This document shows positions 28,143-37,532 of a stretch of 64,000 nt of DNA, one piece after another. The DNA is from Zetaproteobacteria bacterium CG06_land_8_20_14_3_00_59_53 (GTDB lineage: Bacteria > Pseudomonadota > Zetaproteobacteria > Mariprofundales > Mariprofundaceae): assembly GCA_002779605.1 (NCBI GenBank), contig PEWE01000030.1, positions 140,766 through 204,765 of the forward strand. Direction: 5' to 3'. A program made the position numbers and the translations under genes. The notes beneath the pieces were generated by a model. That model saw only the letters and a list, made by a program, of their open reading frames with translations, searched no databases and had not been told where the DNA came from. How positions within the stretch are numbered: position 1 is the stretch's first letter; each line of letters begins with the position of its first letter.

Positions 28143-29614
28143 GGTCTGTTCTCCGTCATTGCATGGGTTTGGTTATCTGTTTTTTCTGTCGAAACTTCAT
28201 TCCACCAGCCACCGCCCAGCGCATGAATCAGCGCTGCGGAGTCGGCAAAACGTGCAGCCGATGCCAGTGTCCGGGCGATGCGCGCCTGCTGGTAATCCTG
28301 GCTGGCATTGAGCAATTCAAGCTGACTGGCGGCACCGGCCGCATACTGCCGGCGCAACAGTTCAAGCGATTCCTGCGCAGCGTTCTCCGCATCCTGTTGC
28401 AGGCGCAGGCTCTGCCCGTCCATCTCCAGCGCCAGCAGGGTGTCGGCGACATCACGGAAGGCGCCCAGCACCGTATTGCGGTAGTTCGCTCCGGCCTGCT
28501 CGAAAGCCGCCTCGGCACCGCGCTTCCTGGCACGCAATTCGCCACCATGGAACAATGGCTGCACCAGCCCCGCTCCGGCATCCCACACCGTGCTGCCACC
28601 CTTGAACAGATTGGCCACGGTGCGCGACTCACTGCCGAAGCTGCCGGTCAGGGTGATGCGCGGATAAAGGTTGGCCGTGGCCACGCCGACATTGGCATTG
28701 GCCTGATGCAGCATCGCCTCGGAGGCCAGGATATCGGGCCGCTGGCGCACCAGCTCGGAAGGCAGGGACAGCGGCAGTTCGGCGGGCAGAGTTAATTCGG
28801 CGAGGGTGAACTCGGGCAGGCTGCTTTCCGAAGGCAGATCGCCGACCAGAACATTCAACAGATGCCGGTTCTGCTGCAATTGCTTACGCAACGACGGCAG
28901 AGCCGTGCGCACCTGCGCAAGCCGGCTGCGCTGGGCCAGCACAGAGGATTGCGCCACAGCGCCAAGCGCAAAGCGCTGCTCGATCATTTCCAGCTGCGCC
29001 CGGGAATCTGCAATGATGCTGTCTGTCGCGGCAATCTGCTCACGCAACGAGGCTTCCTGCACAGCGGCGGTAACGATATTGGCCGCCAGTGTCATGCGTG
29101 CCGCCTGTATCTGGTATTTCTCGTAGTCCACCTGCGCTTCGAGCGTTTCGAGATAGCGCGTGCTGGCCCCGAACAAGTCGATGCCGTAACTCACCGATAC
29201 CGAGGCGTTGTGCAGGGTGTAGGTGCGCGAGGTTCCGCCGAACGATGTGCCGGAAATCTTCTTGCGCGAGCTCGAGGCATTGGCATCCACACTCGGCACC
29301 AATACCGCGCCGACCTGCGAATTGAGGTTTTCCTGCACCTCGCGCAGGCGTGCCTTGGCTGCCACCACTGTCAGACTGTTGTCCAGACCGCGCGCTATCA
29401 GCGCATTCAGTTTTTTCGACTTGAACATCGTCCACCAGTCGGCGGATACGGCGGCCCCCGCAACAAATTTCTGCCCGGATTCACTCTCCGCCTTCAGATC
29501 GGCAGACGAATAACTATCGGTTTTCGGGGTATCCGGGGATTTGAAATCCGGGCCCATCACGCAGGCGGACAGGATGAAAGCGGTCAGCAATCCAATCGGG
29601 CGTAGCATCGTCAT
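28139..29614 (-). CDS. Outer membrane efflux channel, NodT/TolC type lipoprotein
   Basis: 491 aa. The leader ends in LSACVMGPDFKSP, a lipobox followed by the GPDFxxP motif of NodT-family channels, so Cys18 is probably lipidated. Two repeats of outer membrane efflux domain follow. Together with the MFP and RND genes it makes a tripartite pump. Two start codons compete: 29614 (ATGA overlap with the tetR stop, GAGGGG 8 nt upstream) and 29608 (GAGGG 7 nt upstream); the first is listed. Confidence 0.94.
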   Translation of the reverse strand: MTMLRPIGLLTAFILSACVMGPDFKSPDTPKTDSYSSADLKAESESGQKFVAGAAVSADWWTMFKSKKLNALIARGLDNSLTVVAAKARLREVQENLNSQVGAVLVPSVDANASSSRKKISGTSFGGTSRTYTLHNASVSVSYGIDLFGASTRYLETLEAQVDYEKYQIQAARMTLAANIVTAAVQEASLREQIAATDSIIADSRAQLEMIEQRFALGAVAQSSVLAQRSRLAQVRTALPSLRKQLQQNRHLLNVLVGDLPSESSLPEFTLAELTLPAELPLSLPSELVRQRPDILASEAMLHQANANVGVATANLYPRITLTGSFGSESRTVANLFKGGSTVWDAGAGLVQPLFHGGELRARKRGAEAAFEQAGANYRNTVLGAFRDVADTLLALEMDGQSLRLQQDAENAAQESLELLRRQYAAGAASQLELLNASQDYQQARIARTLASAARFADSAALIHALGGGWWNEVSTEKTDNQTHAMTENRP

Positions 29615-30201
29615 ACCCTCAACCCCTCATGCAACAAATCGATGACAGCCTGCAGCCTTTCCTCAAGCACATCCAGCGGCTCATGCATGAAGATCGGCAC
29701 GCAGAACATGATGCTGGCCATGAAGATGGAGGCCGCAGAGCGCCTGGCGGGCTGACCGCGGAATTCGCCGCGCTCGATGCCGCGCTGCACGATGGCCTCC
29801 AGCCAGTCGATGGCGCGCTCGTCGTAGCGATTCAGCACATCGCGGTGACGCTCGGTGATCAGCTGCACCAGTTCATGCAGATGCGAACCGCCGCAACTGA
29901 AGGCATGCGTAAAACGCAGCCGGGCGAAAAGGTACTGGCGCAACTGCTCGATGGCAGGAAGCAAGGTATCGGTGGCTGTTTCGCAGGCGATGGATTTTTC
30001 CTCCAGCTTCTGCTGCACACCGGCGATGGCGATGGCTTCCTTGCTTTCGAAATAGCGGTACACATTGCCGCTGCTCATGCCGCAATCGCCCGCAATCTCG
30101 GCGATGGTGGTCTTGCCGTAACCATAGTCGGTGAAGCGCCGCGCTGCGGCATCGAGAATCCGGATTCGAATACTGTCTTCCTGCATGGCGAGAGTGTACA
30201 T
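29611..30201 (-). CDS. TetR family transcriptional regulator
   Basis: 196 aa. N-terminal helix-turn-helix: ILDAAARRFTDYGYGKTTIAEIAGDCGMSSGNVYRYFESKEAI is the TetR pattern. The C-terminal half is the ligand domain and is not diagnostic. As first gene of the efflux operon and coupled to the channel gene, it most likely represses the pump until a substrate binds. The start is uncertain: ATG at 30201 (AGG upstream), 30186 or 30237. No clear palindromic operator was seen in the 135 bp shared with the divergent haemerythrin gene. Confidence 0.92.
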   Translation of the reverse strand: MYTLAMQEDSIRIRILDAAARRFTDYGYGKTTIAEIAGDCGMSSGNVYRYFESKEAIAIAGVQQKLEEKSIACETATDTLLPAIEQLRQYLFARLRFTHAFSCGGSHLHELVQLITERHRDVLNRYDERAIDWLEAIVQRGIERGEFRGQPARRSAASIFMASIMFCVPIFMHEPLDVLEERLQAVIDLLHEGLRV

Positions 30202-30336
30202 GCCTGAAAAATGAACGCAAACGGAATTCTTCAACATTCACACAAAACATCTACGGGCTCATGGTGTGGCATCGTTCTTTCTTAATGATAATCAACCAGT
30301 GCATACTGGTGCAGCTCATGGCAAGGAGTCGCAAGC

Positions 30337-31797
30337 ATGATCCAGATATCCGAGATATTCCCGTGGGACGACAACTTCGGAACCGGGATTGAGATCATCG
30401 ATGAACAGCACAAGAAGCTGGTCATGCTGGTCAACAAGCTCGCCATGAAGATCGCCACCGACTCGGGCGAGCTGACCATCAACCAGGTACTCGATGAACT
30501 GACCGACTACACCATCTACCATTTTGACTCGGAAGAGAAAATCTGGCTGCAGTATCTGCCCGTCGACACATTGACCACGACGCACCAGGAAACCCATCGG
30601 GACTTCGTGGATGAGATCAGCAAGGCCAAGGGAGAACTCGGCAATCTCAGCAATATCGAGATCATTGATGACGTGCTTTCCTTCCTCACCCACTGGCTGG
30701 CCTTTCATATCCTCGATACGGACAGACATATGGCAAAGATCATCATGGCCGTGCAACAGGGCATGACTGCAGAGCAGGCCAAGTCGCATGCGGCGGATGA
30801 GATGAGTGGCGGAACACGACTGCTGGTCGAGGCCATCCTCAAGATGTACGACTCGCTCTCCTCTCGTACGCTGGATCTGATCCGCGAGATCGCGCAACGA
30901 CAGCGCGCCGAGCAAAAGCTGCAACTCTCGAAGAACGTCATCGACAGCAGCATGGAGGCCATTTTCATCACCGATGCCGATGGGCTGATCATCGATGCCA
31001 ACCCGGCCTTTTGCAGCGATGTGGCCATCGATCCCGCACAACTCGCAGGCCGTGACATCCGAAGCATCAAGCCATCGTTATTTAACAGCCGTGAGGATGG
31101 AACCGACACATGGTCCCTGGCCAGAGATAATGGCCACTGGGGCGGTGAAGTCGTGCTGATCAACGGACAGGGGGATTCGGAGGCCGTGTGGCTGACCTTA
31201 TCCACCGTCAGGGATGCGCAGGAAAATATCGAGAACTTCGCCGGCGTACTCACCTCCATCTCGCAACTGATCCAGCGGCAGCATGTTCTGGAGCTGGAAG
31301 TGAACCACGACAGGCTCACCGGCCTTCCCAACCGGCGTCTGCTTGAAGACCGCCTGAAGCTCGCCATCGCCCACCATGCGCGGAACAAACGACTTCTGGC
31401 TGTCTGCTTCATCGATCTGGACGGATTCAAGGCGGTGAACGACACACTGGGCCACGATGCCGGCGACGAATTGCTGCGTGTTGTTTCCCGTCGGTTATCC
31501 GACCTGCTGCGGTCGGAAGACACTGTCGCCAGACTGGGCGGAGACGAATTCGTCATCCTGCTCGGCGATCTGGTCAGCAAAGAAGATATTGAACCCCTGC
31601 TCGGCAGGATCTTGAACACGATCGAACAACCCATCCCGATCGGGCCCGATGAGGCTCATGTTTCCGCCAGTATCGGCGTCACCCTGTATCCCGCAGATAA
31701 CAGCACACCGGAAGGCCTGCTGAAACATGCTGACGAGGCGATGTATGCCGCCAAGCATGCCGGCAAGTCCCGCCACCATGTATGGTCCGACGGGTGA
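30337..31797 (+). CDS. Haemerythrin-PAS-GGDEF diguanylate cyclase
   Basis: 486 aa. Residues 1-135 form a bacteriohaemerythrin domain with the expected di-iron ligands: DEQHKKL, YHFDSEE, HQETHRDF and HWLAFHILDTDRH. A linker helix leads to a PAS-like domain (about 200-310, SMEAIFITDADGLIIDANPAF). The C-terminal GGDEF domain (about 325-486) has an intact RLGGDEF active site, DxLTGLPNRR and a late DEAMYAAKHAGKS. The protein should make cyclic-di-GMP under control of O2 (or NO) bound at the di-iron centre; no membrane segment, so cytosolic. AAGGAG lies 8 nt before the ATG. Divergent from the tetR operon. Confidence 0.95.
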   Translation: MIQISEIFPWDDNFGTGIEIIDEQHKKLVMLVNKLAMKIATDSGELTINQVLDELTDYTIYHFDSEEKIWLQYLPVDTLTTTHQETHRDFVDEISKAKGELGNLSNIEIIDDVLSFLTHWLAFHILDTDRHMAKIIMAVQQGMTAEQAKSHAADEMSGGTRLLVEAILKMYDSLSSRTLDLIREIAQRQRAEQKLQLSKNVIDSSMEAIFITDADGLIIDANPAFCSDVAIDPAQLAGRDIRSIKPSLFNSREDGTDTWSLARDNGHWGGEVVLINGQGDSEAVWLTLSTVRDAQENIENFAGVLTSISQLIQRQHVLELEVNHDRLTGLPNRRLLEDRLKLAIAHHARNKRLLAVCFIDLDGFKAVNDTLGHDAGDELLRVVSRRLSDLLRSEDTVARLGGDEFVILLGDLVSKEDIEPLLGRILNTIEQPIPIGPDEAHVSASIGVTLYPADNSTPEGLLKHADEAMYAAKHAGKSRHHVWSDG

Positions 31798-31877
31798 TAT
31801 ACAAAACCGCCCATAGCCATCATTGCCTGTAAGTCCGTACACTCGACAGCCGACCAAGGGCTGAACAGGAGCTTGCA

Positions 31878-32297
31878 ATGCGAACATGGAAAAATCCGGA
31901 CGACGATGAATTGCGCGCGTTATTGCAAACGTCCAGAACCATCGCCGTGGTCGGCTGCCATCCCGATCCGGACCGCGCCAGCCACCGCATCGCGGCCTTC
32001 CTGATCGAGCAGGGTTACAACGTCATCCCCGTGCATCCGCAAGCGGACACCATCCTGGGCTGCAAGGTGTACCCCGCACTGGCCGACATCCCCGAAGCGG
32101 TGGACATCGTGAACGTGTTCCGCAAGCCGGAGTCCACTCCGCCCGTCGCCGAAGCCGCCGTCTCCATCCACGCCAAAGCCCTGTGGCTGCAACAGGGTAT
32201 CGTCAACGAGGATGCATACAAAGTCGCCACCGCAGGCAACCTGACCTGCATCATGGACCTGTGTATCGCCACCATGCACCGCCTGCTGCTGCGCTGA
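31878..32297 (+). CDS. CoA-binding domain protein (YccU-like)
   Basis: 139 aa Rossmann-fold CoA-binding protein: IAVVGCHPDPDRASHRIAAFL binds the nucleotide, and VIPVHPQ and VDIVNVFRKPE are typical of the YccU/DUF-type CoA_binding_2 family. Enzymatic role is unknown; members resemble the N-terminal domain of succinyl-CoA synthetase alpha. AGGAG precedes the ATG. It lies 80 bp after the diguanylate cyclase gene on the same strand. Confidence 0.9.
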   Translation: MRTWKNPDDDELRALLQTSRTIAVVGCHPDPDRASHRIAAFLIEQGYNVIPVHPQADTILGCKVYPALADIPEAVDIVNVFRKPESTPPVAEAAVSIHAKALWLQQGIVNEDAYKVATAGNLTCIMDLCIATMHRLLLR

Positions 32298-32465
32298 TAC
32301 CCATCCGGTGACCTTGCTTAAAAGGGTAGTGCCCTATTCAGTGATGTTCCTTTCGTTCATGGATGGGAATGAAAATTTCCTTGCGCCTTAGGAATGGCAA
32401 GGAGAAATGGTAAGGCCCAAGGTGGGTTGTAACGGACAAGCCATGAATGCTGCAATCACTGCGGT
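32298..32465. other. Intergenic stretch with small inverted repeats
   Basis: 168 bp between two convergent genes. It contains AGGG-TAGTG-CCCT and the larger pair TTTCCTTGC and GCAAGGAGA around a 12-nt loop (about 32376-32408). Neither is followed by a T-run, so they are not convincing terminators. No gene was recognised. Confidence 0.3.
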
Positions 32466-32972
32466 CTAGGTTTGACTACGCTCGGGCAAAACCCAATCCG
32501 GGCGCGGGTAGTGGCAGGTATAGCCGCCGGGAGTCAGCTGCAGATAATCCTGATGCTCAGGCTCGGCTTCCCAGAAATCCCCCACGGGTTCAACCTGCGT
32601 CACCACCTTGCCCGGCCACAGGCCGCTGGCATTCACATCGGCAATGGTCTCTTCGGCCACCTGCTTCTGTTGTTCATTGGTATAATAAATAGCAGAGCGA
32701 TAGGACAAGCCGACATCATTGCCCTGCCGGTTCACCGTGGTCGGGTCGTGAATCCGGAAAAAGAACTCCAGCAGCTTGCGATACGATAACACTTCAGCAT
32801 CAAAGATGATCTCAATGCCCTCGGCATGGGTGCCATGATTGCGATAGGTGGCATGGGGAACATCACCACCCGTATACCCCACCCTGGTAGAAATCACACC
32901 GGGTATTTTGCGGATCAGATCCTGCATACCCCAGAAACATCCCCCTGCCAAAACCGCGCGCTGATGCATCAT
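32466..32972 (-). CDS. msrA: Peptide methionine sulfoxide reductase MsrA
   Basis: 168 aa. The active-site stretch [10 protein letters not shown] lies at about 10-19, followed by [24 protein letters not shown], and [19 protein letters not shown], all hallmark MsrA sequence. It reduces the S-form of methionine sulfoxide in oxidised proteins, using thioredoxin. The family often has a resolving Cys near the C-terminus; here one is in [10 protein letters not shown]. Two adjacent ATGs (32972, 32969) are possible starts. Confidence 0.96.
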   Translation of the reverse strand: MMHQRAVLAGGCFWGMQDLIRKIPGVISTRVGYTGGDVPHATYRNHGTHAEGIEIIFDAEVLSYRKLLEFFFRIHDPTTVNRQGNDVGLSYRSAIYYTNEQQKQVAEETIADVNASGLWPGKVVTQVEPVGDFWEAEPEHQDYLQLTPGGYTCHYPRPDWVLPERSQT

Positions 32973-33100
32973 CTGCTTACCGTCCTTAGAGTCGAATGAC
33001 TATCCTGCCGCCAAAAGAGAAATAGGAGCAAGTTATGCTTTCCGGTTTCTGCATATTGCACCAGCACTGGATTCATTTCAGGTTATGAAAAGTAGCTAGC

Positions 33101-33113
33101 AGTCCGTCGGACT
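33101..33113. repeat. Perfect 13-bp palindrome AGTCCG-T-CGGACT
   Basis: Perfect inverted repeat in the 300-bp gap between msrA and the pyruvate dehydrogenase operon terminator. It could be a regulatory site or a relic of an insertion-sequence end; nothing else in the gap (32973-33219) was recognised. Confidence 0.4.
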
Positions 33114-33219
33114 TGATTCGCGCCATATACTTATGTCACTTCTGATTACCAGATGATCTTCCGGCAACCATTCATCCAGTGACGAAGGCAATCAATACGA
33201 CGTACCGCGATCCAGTGAA

Positions 33220-33250
33220 GAAAGTAAAAAAGGGGAGCCGAAGCTCCCCT
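33220..33250 (-). terminator. Intrinsic terminator of the pyruvate dehydrogenase operon
   Basis: Read on the minus strand: AGGGGAGC-TTCG-GCTCCCCT, a perfect 8-bp stem with a UUCG tetraloop, followed by TTTTTTACTTT. It lies 23 bp after the lpd stop codon. Confidence 0.95.
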
Positions 33251-33272
33251 GTTAAACGTGATTCTAAATCAC

Positions 33273-35087
33273 TCAGATGTGAATCGCGCGACCTTCGGAA
33301 TCAAGCACTGATTCGTGGATCATCTCGGAGAGCGTCGGATGCGGGAACATATGATGTGCGATTTCCGCTTCTGTGGTTTCGAAGGTACGGGCCAGTTGCA
33401 GGGAGACGATAAGCTCCGTGGCTTCGGCACCCACAATATGCGCCCCCAGAAGTTCACCGGTCTCGGCGTGGAAGATGGTCTTCACCATGCCCTCGGTCTC
33501 AGCCAGACCCATGGCCTTGCCGTTCGGGGCATAGGACATGCGGCCGATCTTCACAGGGATGCCCTCTTCCTTGCACTGGTTCTCGGTCTTGCCGCATGAA
33601 CCGACCTGCGGCTGGCAGTAGGTGCAACCCGGCACATTACCGTAATCCACCTTGTGCGGATGACCGCCGGCGATGGCCTCGACGCAAACGATGCCTTCAT
33701 GCGATGCCACATGCGCCAGAGCCGGCGCACCGACCACGTCCCCGATGGCATACACGCCAGGATGATCGGTACGATACCAGTCATCCACGGCGATGGTGTT
33801 GCGCTCGATCTGCATGGAGGTGTTCTCGGCGCCGATATTTTCCGTATTGCCGATCACGCCGACTGCGACCAGCACGCAATCTCCCTCGATGGTTTCAACC
33901 TTACCCTTGGCCTCGTATTCGACGACACCCTTGGTCTTCACCTTTTTGGCGGACTTCACCATCGCGCCGGTGATGATCTTGATGCCGTTCTTTTTAAACG
34001 AACGGTCCACCACCCTGGATATCTCATGATCCTCCAGCGGCAGGATCTGCGGGGCGGCCTCGATGACTGTCACCTCGGAACCCATGGCATTGTAGAAATA
34101 GGCGAACTCCATGCCGATGGCACCGGAACCGATGACCAGCAGCTTCTTCGGCAGCTTCTCCATGGAAAGGGCTTTCTTGTAGGTGATGACGGTTTCGCCG
34201 TCCACTTCCATGCCGGGGAAGGCACGTGCGCGCGCGCCGGTCGCCACGATCACATGTTTCGCGGTGACCTGTTTTTCGGCACCGTCTGCGCCCTTGACCA
34301 TCAGCTTGTTGCCGGCGGCGAAGGATGCGAAGCCCTCGATATGGGTGATCTTATTCTTCTTGAACAGGAAGCTGATACCGCCGGAGAGCTTGTTGGCGAT
34401 GCCACGGCTGCGCGCGATTGCCGCATCCAGATCCGGCTTGGTCTTGTTCACGCCGATGCCCAGCTCGTCGCCGTGGTGCTCGATGACATTGATGATCTCG
34501 GCGGTGCGCAGCAGGGCCTTGGTCGGGATACAACCCCAGTTCAGGCAGATGCCGCCCAGATGGGTGGACTCGATGCAGGCGACCTTCAGGCCGAGCTGCG
34601 CGGCGCGGATGGCGGCCACATAACCGCCGGGGCCTGCGCCGATCACCACCACATCGTATTCGCCATCGGCATTGAACACGCCTGCAGGCTTCAGATTCAG
34701 TTCGTGTTCGTCATCCTCATGCGCAGGAGCGGCAGCCAGTGTTTCCACGACCTGCTGCGGCGATACGGGCGCTTCTGCGGCCGGTGCCGCGGCAGGCGCG
34801 GCAGCCATGGCGCTGCCATCCGGCATGTAGTCCGCGGGGATATCCTCTCCGTCTTCGGCGATCACCGCGATCGGTGCACCCACCGTGACCAGCGAGCCTT
34901 CCGGCGCGAGGATCTTGTGCAGCACACCTTCATCGACGACCTCCATCTCCATGGTGGCCTTGTCGGTCTCTACCTCAGCCATCACCTCGCCGGAGGAAAG
35001 CTCATCGCCTTCCTTCTTCAGCCAGCGGACAATCTTGCCCTCGGTCATGGTCGGTGAAAGCTGGGTCATGTAAACGTCAATCGGCAT
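33273..35087 (-). CDS. lpdA: Dihydrolipoyl dehydrogenase (E3) with N-terminal lipoyl domain
   Basis: 604 aa. Residues 1-87 are a lipoyl domain with Lys43 in ETDKATME; an Ala/Pro linker (about 90-140) joins it to the flavoprotein. This has the FAD motif VVVIGAGPGGYVAA (146-159), the redox pair GGICLNWGCIP (C181, C186), an NAD loop VIGSGAIGMEFA and the C-terminal catalytic HPTLSE. E3 reoxidises the lipoyl groups of E2 and makes NADH. A cysteine-rich stretch PGCTYCQPQVGSCGKTENQC replaces the commoner PEVASVG region. GAGGAT lies 5 nt before the ATG. Last gene of the PDH operon. Confidence 0.97.
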   Translation of the reverse strand: MPIDVYMTQLSPTMTEGKIVRWLKKEGDELSSGEVMAEVETDKATMEMEVVDEGVLHKILAPEGSLVTVGAPIAVIAEDGEDIPADYMPDGSAMAAAPAAAPAAEAPVSPQQVVETLAAAPAHEDDEHELNLKPAGVFNADGEYDVVVIGAGPGGYVAAIRAAQLGLKVACIESTHLGGICLNWGCIPTKALLRTAEIINVIEHHGDELGIGVNKTKPDLDAAIARSRGIANKLSGGISFLFKKNKITHIEGFASFAAGNKLMVKGADGAEKQVTAKHVIVATGARARAFPGMEVDGETVITYKKALSMEKLPKKLLVIGSGAIGMEFAYFYNAMGSEVTVIEAAPQILPLEDHEISRVVDRSFKKNGIKIITGAMVKSAKKVKTKGVVEYEAKGKVETIEGDCVLVAVGVIGNTENIGAENTSMQIERNTIAVDDWYRTDHPGVYAIGDVVGAPALAHVASHEGIVCVEAIAGGHPHKVDYGNVPGCTYCQPQVGSCGKTENQCKEEGIPVKIGRMSYAPNGKAMGLAETEGMVKTIFHAETGELLGAHIVGAEATELIVSLQLARTFETTEAEIAHHMFPHPTLSEMIHESVLDSEGRAIHI

Positions 35088-35152
35088 AATGAATCCTCAA
35101 TAGCTTGTCCGCGAAATCGCACGGGCCGAGCCCATGCGTCCGCAGTGTTGTG

Positions 35153-36463
35153 TTAGATCAGCACGCTGGCGGGGGTTTCGATGTGCTTCTTCAGCGCGGC
35201 AAGGAATTCGGCACCCACGGCCCCGTCCACCACACGGTGGTCGCAGGACAGTGTCAGGCTCATCATCTTCTTCACCACCACCTGGCCGTTCTCCACCACG
35301 GCGCGGTCTTCAGTGCCGCCCACGGCCAGAATCGCACCCTCGGGCGGATTGACGATGGCCGAGAACTTCTTAATGCCGTACATCCCCAGATTGGAGATTG
35401 AGAAGGTGCCGCCGGTATATTCCTCGGGCTTGAGTGCGCCTTGGCGTGCCTTGGTAGCCAGCTCCTTCACTTCGTTGGAAATCTCCACGATGCCCTTCTG
35501 CTCGGCGAAACGCACTACCGGCGTGATCAGCCCGCCGTTGATGGCCACGGCCACCGAGATATGCGTGTGCTTGTGCTGCAGGGTATGCGTATCGGTCCAC
35601 GAGGCATTGGCCGCCGGCACATCGACCAGCGCCTTGGAAACGGCCTTGATGATGAAATCGTTCACCGAAAGCTTGAACGAACCGTTGGCCGCCTCATTGA
35701 GCTGCGCACGCAGGTCCATCAGGCGATCCATGGCGGCATCGATGGTCAGATAGAAATGCGGCACATGCTGCTTGGATTCGGTCAGACGACGGGCAATGGC
35801 TTTGCGCATCATGGAATTCTCGACGCGCTCGTACTCGTCCTCATGATAGGGCATGGGGCCTGCCGGCAACGGACGAACCGGAGGAGCGACAAAGCCGGCC
35901 GCGCCGGCGCCGAGGCTGATGCCGCGCTTACCGGCCATATCCACATCGGCCTTGGTGATGCGTCCGCCGGGGCCGGTGCCGGTGATGGCTGCCAGATTGA
36001 TACCCTTCTGTTTGGCCAGCCTGCGGGCCAGCGGGCTTGCCTTGATGCGACCGCCACGGGGCGCGGGGGCCGGAGCCACAGGATCTGATGCAGCCACAGG
36101 TGCAGGCGCTGCTGCAGGAGCGGGGGCAGCTGCGGCTGCAACAGCTGCAGGGGCCGGCTGTGCGGCAGGTGCCTCAGCTTGCTGCTTGCCGGCATCCGGC
36201 TTGTAATCGGCAGGAATCTCTTCGCCGTCATCGGCGATCACCGCGATCGGCTGTCCGACCGGAACCAGCGAGCCTTCCGGAGCAAGGATGGCGTGCAGCA
36301 CGCCTTCATCAACGACCTCCATCTCCATGGTCGCCTTGTCGGTTTCCACCTCGGCCATCACATCGCCGGAGGTCAGCGTGTCGCCTTCCTTCTTCAACCA
36401 GCGGGCAATCTTGCCCTCGGTCATGGTCGGCGACAGCTGGGTCATAAATACATCAATCGGCAT
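35153..36463 (-). CDS. pdhC: Pyruvate dehydrogenase E2, dihydrolipoamide acetyltransferase
   Basis: 436 aa. One N-terminal lipoyl domain (1-87, Lys43), an Ala/Pro-rich swinging linker (about 90-135), the E1/E3-binding peripheral domain (KASPLARRLAKQKGINLAAI..GPGGRITKADV, about 138-172) and the catalytic core (about 195-436) ending with the active-site HRVVDG (His409). It accepts the acetyl group from E1 and passes it to CoA. GAGGAT precedes the start. 65 bp before lpdA, 86 bp after the E1-beta gene. Its lipoyl domain is nearly the same as that of the E3 gene next door. Confidence 0.97.
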   Translation of the reverse strand: MPIDVFMTQLSPTMTEGKIARWLKKEGDTLTSGDVMAEVETDKATMEMEVVDEGVLHAILAPEGSLVPVGQPIAVIADDGEEIPADYKPDAGKQQAEAPAAQPAPAAVAAAAAPAPAAAPAPVAASDPVAPAPAPRGGRIKASPLARRLAKQKGINLAAITGTGPGGRITKADVDMAGKRGISLGAGAAGFVAPPVRPLPAGPMPYHEDEYERVENSMMRKAIARRLTESKQHVPHFYLTIDAAMDRLMDLRAQLNEAANGSFKLSVNDFIIKAVSKALVDVPAANASWTDTHTLQHKHTHISVAVAINGGLITPVVRFAEQKGIVEISNEVKELATKARQGALKPEEYTGGTFSISNLGMYGIKKFSAIVNPPEGAILAVGGTEDRAVVENGQVVVKKMMSLTLSCDHRVVDGAVGAEFLAALKKHIETPASVLI

Positions 36464-36549
36464 AATTTATCCTCGGTCCCTTTGACCACGAAGGGAGCGA
36501 AGCGGTTTACCGGACTTCATATCCCTGGTGGTGAACAGAATGTCTGTTA

Positions 36550-37530
36550 TCAGGCGCGGTGGCAGACCACGCGGGCGGCTTCAACGATGTCGGCCACACT
36601 GGGCAGCGTCATGCGCTCAAGATTGGCGGCATAGGCCATCGGCACATCCTTGCCGGTGACGCGCGCCACCGGGGCATCCAGATGATCGAAACCCTTCTCC
36701 ATGATGCGTGCCGAGATCTCGGCGCCGATACCGGCAAAACGCCAGCCTTCTTCGGCCACCACGCAACGATTGGTCTTGGCCACCGAGGTCAGGATGGTGT
36801 TCTCATCCAGCGGCTTGATGGTGCGCGGATCGATGATCTCGGCCTGAATACCCTGCCTGGCCAGTTCTTCGGCCGCCTGCAATGCAAAGCCGGTCATGCG
36901 CGAATGCGCCACGATGGTCACATCCGAGCCGGCGCGTTTGATGTCGGCCTTGCCCAGCGGAATGATGTATTCCTCATCCGGCACTTCGCCGATATCACCG
37001 TAATTGATCTCGTTCTCGATGAAGCAGACGGTATCGTTGTCACGGATCGCCGCTTTCAGCAGACCCTTGGCATCGGCCGGATTGGAAGGCATCACGACCT
37101 TCAGGCCCGGCACGTTGGCCAGCCAGTTCTCCAGCGACTGCGAATGCTGCGAACCCACGCGCGCGGCAGAGCCGCCCGCGCCGCGAAACACCATCGGCAC
37201 GCTGTACTGACCGGCCGACATATACTTCATCTTGGCAGCTGCGTTGACGATCTGGTCGAGTGCCAGAATCGCAAAGTTCCAGGTCATGAATTCGATGATC
37301 GGACGAAGTCCTGCCATCGCGGCACCCACGCCGAGACCGGCAAAGCCAAGCTCGGTGATCGGCGTATCGATCACACGCTTCGGACCGAACTTCTCCAGCA
37401 TGCCCTGACTGACCTTGTAGGCGCCGTTGTATTCGGCCACCTCTTCACCCATCAGGAAGACGCGCTCGTCGCGCGCCATTTCCTCGCACATGGCCTGATT
37501 CAATGCTTCACGGTATGTGATTTTCGACAT
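36550..37530 (-). CDS. pdhB: Pyruvate dehydrogenase E1 component, beta subunit
   Basis: 326 aa. Transketolase-like pyrimidine-binding half of the E1 alpha2beta2 enzyme: REALNQAMCEEMARDERVFLMGEEV at the N-terminus, the GSQHSQSLENWLANVPGLKVVMPSNPADAKGLLKAAI stretch and ENEINYGDIGEVPDEEYIIPLGKA are all as in PdhB. The ATG at 37530 is used; two codons further up is only a TTG. It starts 2 nt after the E1-alpha stop, so translation is coupled. Confidence 0.97.
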   Translation of the reverse strand: MSKITYREALNQAMCEEMARDERVFLMGEEVAEYNGAYKVSQGMLEKFGPKRVIDTPITELGFAGLGVGAAMAGLRPIIEFMTWNFAILALDQIVNAAAKMKYMSAGQYSVPMVFRGAGGSAARVGSQHSQSLENWLANVPGLKVVMPSNPADAKGLLKAAIRDNDTVCFIENEINYGDIGEVPDEEYIIPLGKADIKRAGSDVTIVAHSRMTGFALQAAEELARQGIQAEIIDPRTIKPLDENTILTSVAKTNRCVVAEEGWRFAGIGAEISARIMEKGFDHLDAPVARVTGKDVPMAYAANLERMTLPSVADIVEAARVVCHRA

Positions 37531-37532
37531 GC

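Noticed and set aside
25050..28226. Two long plus-strand frames opposite the RND and MFP genes
   Set aside because: Antisense to the pump genes, without motifs; rich in His, Gln and Arg as expected from the reverse strand.
33101..33113. Palindrome as an attachment site
   Set aside because: No integrase or second copy in the window; kept only as a plain repeat.
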